A stretch of 12,042 nucleotides of DNA from an uncultured Erysipelotrichaceae bacterium (GTDB lineage Bacteria > Bacillota_I > Bacilli_A > RFN20 > CAG-826): NCBI GenBank assembly GCA_902791085.1, contig CADAUN010000025.1, forward strand, positions 1-12,042. The letters are read 5' to 3'. Positions 8,173 through 12,042 of the stretch are shown one piece after another (within the stretch, counting starts at the first letter, position 1; each line of letters begins with the position of its first letter). The notes beneath the pieces were generated by a model. The model had not been told where the DNA came from. It was given only the letters and a program-made list of their open reading frames with translations, and ran no database searches. Both the position numbers and the translations under genes were made by a program.

Positions 8173-8390
8173 AAAGTTCTCCTTTTCGTTTTTAGAAACA
8201 AGAATTTAAGACAAAACATAAATTATTTTTTTAACGGATTTGTAAACCGATTAAACTTGGTAAGACCGACGCATTTTTTCTTTTTAATGGGAGATAAATT
8301 TCAGCCATGTTTTTTATGAAAAATGCCAACAGGTGCTGGTTTTCAATCGGTAAATCGTTTTTATTCAAAAAAGAAATTGCTTTTTGTTGG

Positions 8391-8404
8391 ACCAAATTTT
8401 TGGT
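8391..8404. promoter_or_regulatory. Inverted repeat overlapping the -35, candidate operator
   Basis: ACCAAA (8391-8396) and TTTGGT (8399-8404) form an inverted repeat with a 2-base centre, directly over the candidate -35 hexamer. Placement favours a repressor-type site or an activator contact, but short AT-rich palindromes also arise by chance here. Confidence 0.3.
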
Positions 8405-8428
8405 AAGAATTACGATTTTAGGCATAAT
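8400..8428 (+). promoter_or_regulatory. Candidate sigma-A-type promoter for the sugar ABC importer operon
   Basis: TTGGTA at 8400-8405 (-35-like) and CATAAT at 8423-8428 (one mismatch to TATAAT) are separated by exactly 17 bases. Transcription would start near 8435 and leave a leader of about 170 nt before the permease ATG at 8606. No other pair with equally good spacing was found closer to the gene. Confidence 0.45.
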
Positions 8429-8502
8429 AATTTTGTACAAAAACATAGTAATATCATTCTACCAACAAAAATAGAAGGAATGGCAAATTTTAATTAGTTA
8501 AA

Positions 8503-8541
8503 CCCTCCGTGTTGAGGGCACACGCCAAAAACATTGGCGTG
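8503..8541 (+). promoter_or_regulatory. Tandem hairpins with a mutually exclusive alternative pairing in the presumed leader
   Basis: CCCTC (8503-8507) pairs with GAGGG (8514-8518). CACGCCAA (8521-8528) pairs perfectly with TTGGCGTG (8534-8541) around a 5-base loop. CGTGT (8508-8512) can instead pair with ACACG (8520-8524). This alternative would break both hairpins, an arrangement seen in attenuator-like leaders. The second hairpin could equally be a DNA operator. No T-run follows directly, so a simple terminator is unlikely. No known riboswitch family was recognised. Confidence 0.4.
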
Positions 8542-8543
8542 AT

Positions 8544-8559
8544 CGATAGATATCTATCG
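8544..8559. promoter_or_regulatory. 16-bp perfect palindrome, candidate operator
   Basis: CGATAGATATCTATCG reads the same on both strands without a mismatch or spacer. It lies 46 bp before the permease ATG and 2 bases after the hairpin at 8521-8541. Symmetry without a loop favours a binding site for a dimeric protein. As RNA it could form only a 5-bp stem with a 6-base loop, followed three bases later by ATTTTTCGTTTT. Which protein would bind is unknown. Confidence 0.45.
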
Positions 8560-8605
8560 TCCATTTTTCGTTTTCGTTCACTTGCTGAACAAATCGAGGT
8601 ATTCC

Positions 8606-9553
8606 ATGAATCAAACCGAAAGGGTGAACATTCCGTTGCGTCAAAAAAGTAAGCGCTCTCATATGAAGCAACTACGCATTCGTCAAAGCCTTTTCGCTTG
8701 GAGCTTGATTATAATCCCGTTGCTTTATTTCATTGTCACTTGGATTTTCATCAATGGCCAAACTTTGTTATTGGCATTCAAGGACGATCATTATCGTTGG
8801 TCGCTCACTAACTTCGCCGAAGTTTGGACTCGTTTTACTGACCCTTATGAGGCGGACATGACACCGGTGGTCCTTAATACGTTGGAATATTGGGCAGTTC
8901 AAGAATTCCTTGGCTTGCCGGTTTCATTCTTAATTAGTTATTTCATCTATAAAAAGATTAAGGGTTATAAAGTTTTTCGCGTGATTTTCTATCTGCCGCA
9001 GATTTTGCCGGCTATGGTCATGGTCATCGCCTTCTCGCAGTTTGTTTATCCCAATGGTGTTTTGGATGTCATCTGCAAAGCGATGAATATCTCTTTGCCA
9101 CGCGAAGGATTGCTACAAAATGCCAACACGGCGAAATACACATTGATGGTTTACACCTTTTTCACCGCTTCTTGCGGCAACATCCTTTTCTACAGCGCTA
9201 TGGCGCGGATTCCTCCTGAATTGATTGAAGCAGCCAAAATCGATGGTGTTACCCCATTTAAAGAATTTATCCACATTGTTTTGCCATTGATTATGCCAAC
9301 TTTCATGATGACGTTGTTAATGGACGTTGCTGGCATTCTTTCTTTCGGCCCACCGGTTTTTTATTTTGGCAATCCGCCGGGCGCTAACACTATTTCCAAC
9401 TGGTTTTTCTATACGGTTTATTCCACCGGTTCTAGTGGCATTGGCCAATTCGGCTATATGTCTGCATTAGGGGTGACGTTTACCGTCTTGATGTTGCCTA
9501 TCGTTTTCTTAGTGAAGCACCTCGCTGAAAAATTCTCGACTGTGGAGTATTGA
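8606..9553 (+). CDS. Carbohydrate ABC importer permease, MalF/UgpA type
   Basis: This is one of two membrane subunits of a binding-protein-dependent sugar importer. The 315-residue product has about six membrane helices, the first within a basic N-terminal region, followed by FLISYFIYKKIKGYKVFRVIFYLPQILP, typical of MalF-type permeases. The cytosolic EAA loop that docks the ATPase is at E205-LIEAAKIDG214, continuing to FKEFIHIVLPLIMP. I chose ATG 8606 because GAGGT at 8596-8600 lies 5 nt upstream. An in-frame TTG at 8582 would add eight residues but has no ribosome binding site. The second permease follows after 16 nt. A control region with promoter, hairpins and palindrome precedes it, next to the divergent AraC gene. 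The sugar is not readable from the permease. Confidence 0.93.
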   Translation: MNQTERVNIPLRQKSKRSHMKQLRIRQSLFAWSLIIIPLLYFIVTWIFINGQTLLLAFKDDHYRWSLTNFAEVWTRFTDPYEADMTPVVLNTLEYWAVQEFLGLPVSFLISYFIYKKIKGYKVFRVIFYLPQILPAMVMVIAFSQFVYPNGVLDVICKAMNISLPREGLLQNANTAKYTLMVYTFFTASCGNILFYSAMARIPPELIEAAKIDGVTPFKEFIHIVLPLIMPTFMMTLLMDVAGILSFGPPVFYFGNPPGANTISNWFFYTVYSTGSSGIGQFGYMSALGVTFTVLMLPIVFLVKHLAEKFSTVEY

Positions 9554-9569
9554 GAGAAAGGAGAAACGC

Positions 9570-10502
9570 ATGAAATCCCTTACGTTTAACAAATCGTCAC
9601 GTTTGTATCGTTCCTCCCGTAAAAGTCGCAAAACAGCCGGGGAACAAGCCGTTTATATTATCGTTTGGATTTTGATGGCTTTGTGGGCGATTTTGTTGCT
9701 TTATCCTGTCTTTTGGCTATTGTTGAATTCTTTAAAGACCACGGAGCAATATTACGATAACATTTTCTACGCGAAACCCTTTGAATTTCCGACGGAATGG
9801 ACTTTTTCTAATTATCGCGATGCATTCTTAAACATTTCTTTAGGGGGCAAAACACAAGCGAATTTCTTTACCATGTTATTCAATACGCTTTGGTATTCGG
9901 CTTTACGCGTAGGCATGGGTATCTTTGTTCCTTTGGCGACCGCTTATGCGATGGCCAAATATAAATTCCCTGGCCGTTCTTTGATTTATACTATCGTTAT
10001 CATCACCTTTACCTTACCGGTATTCGGTACGAACGGTGCTGCTTTTACCTTCTATTATGATTTGGGCTTGTACAACACTCCTTGGTACGTTGTCTTTACT
10101 GGCCTTGCCGGTTTTGGTGGATCGTTCTTAATGATGTATGGCTATTTTAAGAGCATTTCTTGGAATTATGCCGAAGCTGTCTATATTGATGGCGGGAATG
10201 ACTACACCATTTTCTTCCGCATCATGATTCCGATGGCTGCCCCCATTATGACAACCTTTGGCATCATGTCGTTCATCGGTGCTTGGAACGATTCCGGCAC
10301 GATGCTCATTTATTTGCCAGATTATCCCACATTGGCATCTGGTGTTTTCGAATTGTCCAACGGCAACGACACCCTTCGTTACACCGATCCGCCTGCTTAT
10401 TTTGCCTTATTGGCCATTATGGCTTTGCCTGTCGTCATCGTATTCATTATCTTTTCTGACAAAATTATGAACAATTTATCCATTGGAGGAATTAAAGGAT
10501 GA
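9570..10502 (+). CDS. Carbohydrate ABC importer permease, MalG/UgpE type
   Basis: This is the second membrane subunit, expected to form a heterodimer with the preceding permease. The 310-residue product has a basic N-terminus and six predicted helices, starting with VYIIVWILMALWAILLLYP. The W-x-LLNSLK-x-TEQYY segment after the first helix is typical of MalG-type proteins. The EAA loop reads Y-A-E202-AVYIDGG and continues to FFRIMIPMAAPI; Ala-Val replaces the second Ala-Ala, which is common in this branch. AAAGGAG at 9557-9563 lies 6 nt before the ATG. The stop overlaps the start of the solute-binding protein gene as ATGA, so the two are probably translationally coupled. No ATPase gene is present before or between the permeases. 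Confidence 0.94.
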   Translation: MKSLTFNKSSRLYRSSRKSRKTAGEQAVYIIVWILMALWAILLLYPVFWLLLNSLKTTEQYYDNIFYAKPFEFPTEWTFSNYRDAFLNISLGGKTQANFFTMLFNTLWYSALRVGMGIFVPLATAYAMAKYKFPGRSLIYTIVIITFTLPVFGTNGAAFTFYYDLGLYNTPWYVVFTGLAGFGGSFLMMYGYFKSISWNYAEAVYIDGGNDYTIFFRIMIPMAAPIMTTFGIMSFIGAWNDSGTMLIYLPDYPTLASGVFELSNGNDTLRYTDPPAYFALLAIMALPVVIVFIIFSDKIMNNLSIGGIKG

Positions 10503-12042
10503 AACATTTTTCGAACAAGAGCGTTCTTGCTCTTTCTCTATGTGCCTTAACGGCAGCGACGTTAGCTTCCTGCCACAAAACAGTGGAAGATTCGGAGCAA
10601 GTGCTAGAAGTCTTTTGCGCCAAACTCGGCTATGGTTCGGATTGGTGCGATCAATTGCTCAAAGCTTTTGAACAAGAAGATTGGGTCAAAGAAAAATATC
10701 CGAATCTCCAAGTGATTTTCGAAACTTCGGCCGACCGTAGCTCTATCGGTACCCGGATTCAAGCGGGCGAAGGGCGCAATACGGTTGATTTGGTGTTCTC
10801 AGACGGATTAAGCGGCATGATTGGTGTTGACAACAACGGCAACGAATGCAGCGAAAACCTAACCGATACCGTTTACAACACGCAAGTGCCTGGAGAATCG
10901 ATCAAAGTCATCGACAAGATGAATCCGTATTATCGTAATGCCGTCAAATATTATCAATATGGGGAAAGCTCCTTTGATCAAAGCTTGCCTTTTAAAGCAT
11001 ATGACTTTTATTGGGCAACTGGCATGATGGGCATTGTTTATAATGTTAATTTACTACAAAAATTCGGGTATGATCATGAGCCCAGAACCAGCGAAGAATT
11101 TGCGGAAGCATGCGCCAAAATTACCGCGGATAGCAGCGCGGATTATGGTAAGAAATACGCGATTATGTGGGCTGGCAGTGCGGACTATGCGCAATATTTT
11201 TATAACATCTGGTGGGGCCAATACGAAGGCTATGACAACTATTTGAATTATTGGAATGGCGTCTCATATGACGGCGATGATTACACCGAAAAGAGCTCAG
11301 ATATTTTTAAACAAGTAGGACGTCTTGAAGCCGTCGATACGATGATCAATGTCTTTTCTAACACCAATGGTTATCGCTATGCTTCGGGCGCGGCAACCGA
11401 TTTCAAAGCGGCGCAGCGTTATTTCACACGTGGAGAAGGTGTCTTCATGTTTAACGGAGACTGGCTATATAACGAGAGTAAAGAACAATTTGATTCCTCT
11501 CCTTATACCTTCCGTATGATGAAATCCCCCATCATTAGCTCCATCATTAACAAAACTCCGACCATCAAAAGCGAAACGGAATTGCGTGACGTCATTGCTA
11601 AGATTGATGAAGGAAAGAAGACGGCAGCAGAAGCGGGACTCGACGCGGTTTCCGAAGAAGATTATCAACGGATTCTTCAAGCCCGTTCTGTCACTTATGC
11701 CTTAGGGCCAGGATGCTCTACTTTCATTCCAAACTACGCGAAAGGCAAAGGAATTGCCTGTGATTTCTTGCGTTTTATGGCTACCGACAAAGCCCAAGTC
11801 ATTTATGGGCAAACCACCGGCGGCGCTTCGCTTCCCTTTACCTACGATATCAAGAAAAACAATCCTGACGTGTATCAAACCTTCTCTGATTTGGAAAAGA
11901 GCCGTTACGAAATGTTTAACGAAAGCGTCCACGGCTCCACTGTCCTTCCTTATGGCGACAATTATCCGTTGTCAAAATTCGGGGGCCTAAAAGAATGGAC
12001 AACCTTTGCCTTAAACGGAACGATCATGCAGTACGTTGCAGC
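10499..12042 (+). CDS. Sugar ABC transporter solute-binding lipoprotein, 3'-truncated by the window
   Basis: The frame stays open from ATG 10499 to the window end, giving 514 residues with no stop, so the gene is partial. The start has GGAGG at 10485-10489 and overlaps the permease stop as ATGA. A basic N-terminus and hydrophobic stretch lead to lipobox L22-ASC25, giving a lipid-anchored external binding protein. After C25 comes VLEVFCAKLGYGSDWCDQLL and a segment like the first lobe of family 1 extracellular solute-binding proteins. W172-ATGMMGIVYN and the aromatic-rich W224 to about N251 region suggest stacking against a sugar. The late GIACDFLRFMATDKAQVIY segment fits the second lobe. At over 514 residues it is longer than MalE-type proteins (around 400). 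A charged helical segment at about 353-395 looks like an insertion known to me from gut Bacillota homologues. Substrate unknown; an oligosaccharide is plausible. Confidence 0.93.
   Translation, partial: MKHFSNKSVLALSLCALTAATLASCHKTVEDSEQVLEVFCAKLGYGSDWCDQLLKAFEQEDWVKEKYPNLQVIFETSADRSSIGTRIQAGEGRNTVDLVFSDGLSGMIGVDNNGNECSENLTDTVYNTQVPGESIKVIDKMNPYYRNAVKYYQYGESSFDQSLPFKAYDFYWATGMMGIVYNVNLLQKFGYDHEPRTSEEFAEACAKITADSSADYGKKYAIMWAGSADYAQYFYNIWWGQYEGYDNYLNYWNGVSYDGDDYTEKSSDIFKQVGRLEAVDTMINVFSNTNGYRYASGAATDFKAAQRYFTRGEGVFMFNGDWLYNESKEQFDSSPYTFRMMKSPIISSIINKTPTIKSETELRDVIAKIDEGKKTAAEAGLDAVSEEDYQRILQARSVTYALGPGCSTFIPNYAKGKGIACDFLRFMATDKAQVIYGQTTGGASLPFTYDIKKNNPDVYQTFSDLEKSRYEMFNESVHGSTVLPYGDNYPLSKFGGLKEWTTFALNGTIMQYVA

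Larger units (their letters stand above)
8173..8605. other. Long AT-rich divergent regulatory intergenic region
   Basis: About 430 bases separate the regulator start from the supported permease start. No credible gene lies here. The part near the regulator (8173-8390) is AT-rich, and I see no convincing -10/-35 pair for the reverse transcript. The middle holds the + strand candidate promoter (8400-8428). The last ~105 bases before the permease are structured, with two hairpins and a palindrome. TTGGTAAGA occurs at 8257-8265 and 8400-8408, and a near-inverted copy lies at 8456-8465. Confidence 0.7.

Noticed and set aside
8341..8363. Catabolite-repression (cre)-like site around TCGGTAAATCGTTTTT
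   Set aside because: It matches the cre consensus only in the central part, with several mismatches including the conserved ends.
8231..8446. A 71-codon reverse-strand open frame in the divergent intergenic region
   Set aside because: It has no convincing ribosome binding site, a composition like the AT-rich spacer, no recognisable motif, and it overlaps the candidate promoter. A chance frame is more likely.
8477..8497. A five-codon leader peptide (ATG at 8480, stop TAG) upstream of the hairpins
   Set aside because: The AAGGA is only 0-1 nt from the ATG, too close for normal initiation, and no run of regulatory codons is present.
8582..8605. TTG at 8582 as the start of the MalF-type permease
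   Set aside because: No ribosome binding site precedes it, whereas ATG 8606 has GAGGT 5 nt upstream.

Overview
The window reads as chromosomal DNA of a low-to-moderate GC Gram-positive-type bacterium (Bacillota, possibly a gut Erysipelotrichia- or RF39-like lineage). This rests on strong AGGAG-type ribosome binding sites, two lipoboxes ending in Cys, a Listeria-Bacteroides (InlB B-type) repeat, an AraC regulator divergent from a sugar ABC operon, and no outer-membrane genes. TGA is used as stop and Trp is read from TGG, so this is not the Mycoplasma genetic code. The taxonomic guess is inference. No RNA genes, CRISPR arrays, insertion sequences or integrase genes were seen.

Region 1 (1-7180, + strand) is a tightly packed five-gene operon: a 5'-truncated cytosolic protein with a C-terminal zinc ribbon, an ABC ATPase, a roughly 12-TM ABC-2-type permease, an 828-residue membrane-anchored protein with a right-handed beta-helix-like stretch, and a repeat-rich lipoprotein with collagen-like linkers and an InlB B-type repeat. 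Junctions are 3 nt, 2 nt, ATGA overlap and ATGA overlap, so the genes are probably translationally coupled and form one machine. The combination of ATPase, permease, extracytoplasmic beta-helix protein and lipoprotein is reminiscent in layout (not in demonstrated homology) of NosF/NosY/NosD/NosL. I consider this the most likely little-described system here. A hairpin after the lipoprotein gene ends the operon.

Region 2 (7261-8172, - strand) is an AraC-family regulator with an N-terminal cupin-like sensor and two C-terminal HTH motifs, convergent with region 1 and divergent from region 3.

Region 3 (8173-8605) is a long AT-rich regulatory intergenic region. It holds a good candidate promoter with an inverted repeat over its -35, repeated TTGGTA(A)GA-type words, and downstream, in the presumed 5' leader, two hairpins, an alternative pairing between them, and a 16-bp perfect palindrome.

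Region 4 (8606 to the window end, + strand) is a carbohydrate ABC importer operon: MalF-type permease, MalG-type permease and a large lipoprotein solute-binding protein that runs off the window. No ATPase gene lies in the visible part, so the importer probably uses a shared MsmK/UgpC-type ATPase encoded elsewhere or downstream. The AraC protein is the obvious candidate regulator.
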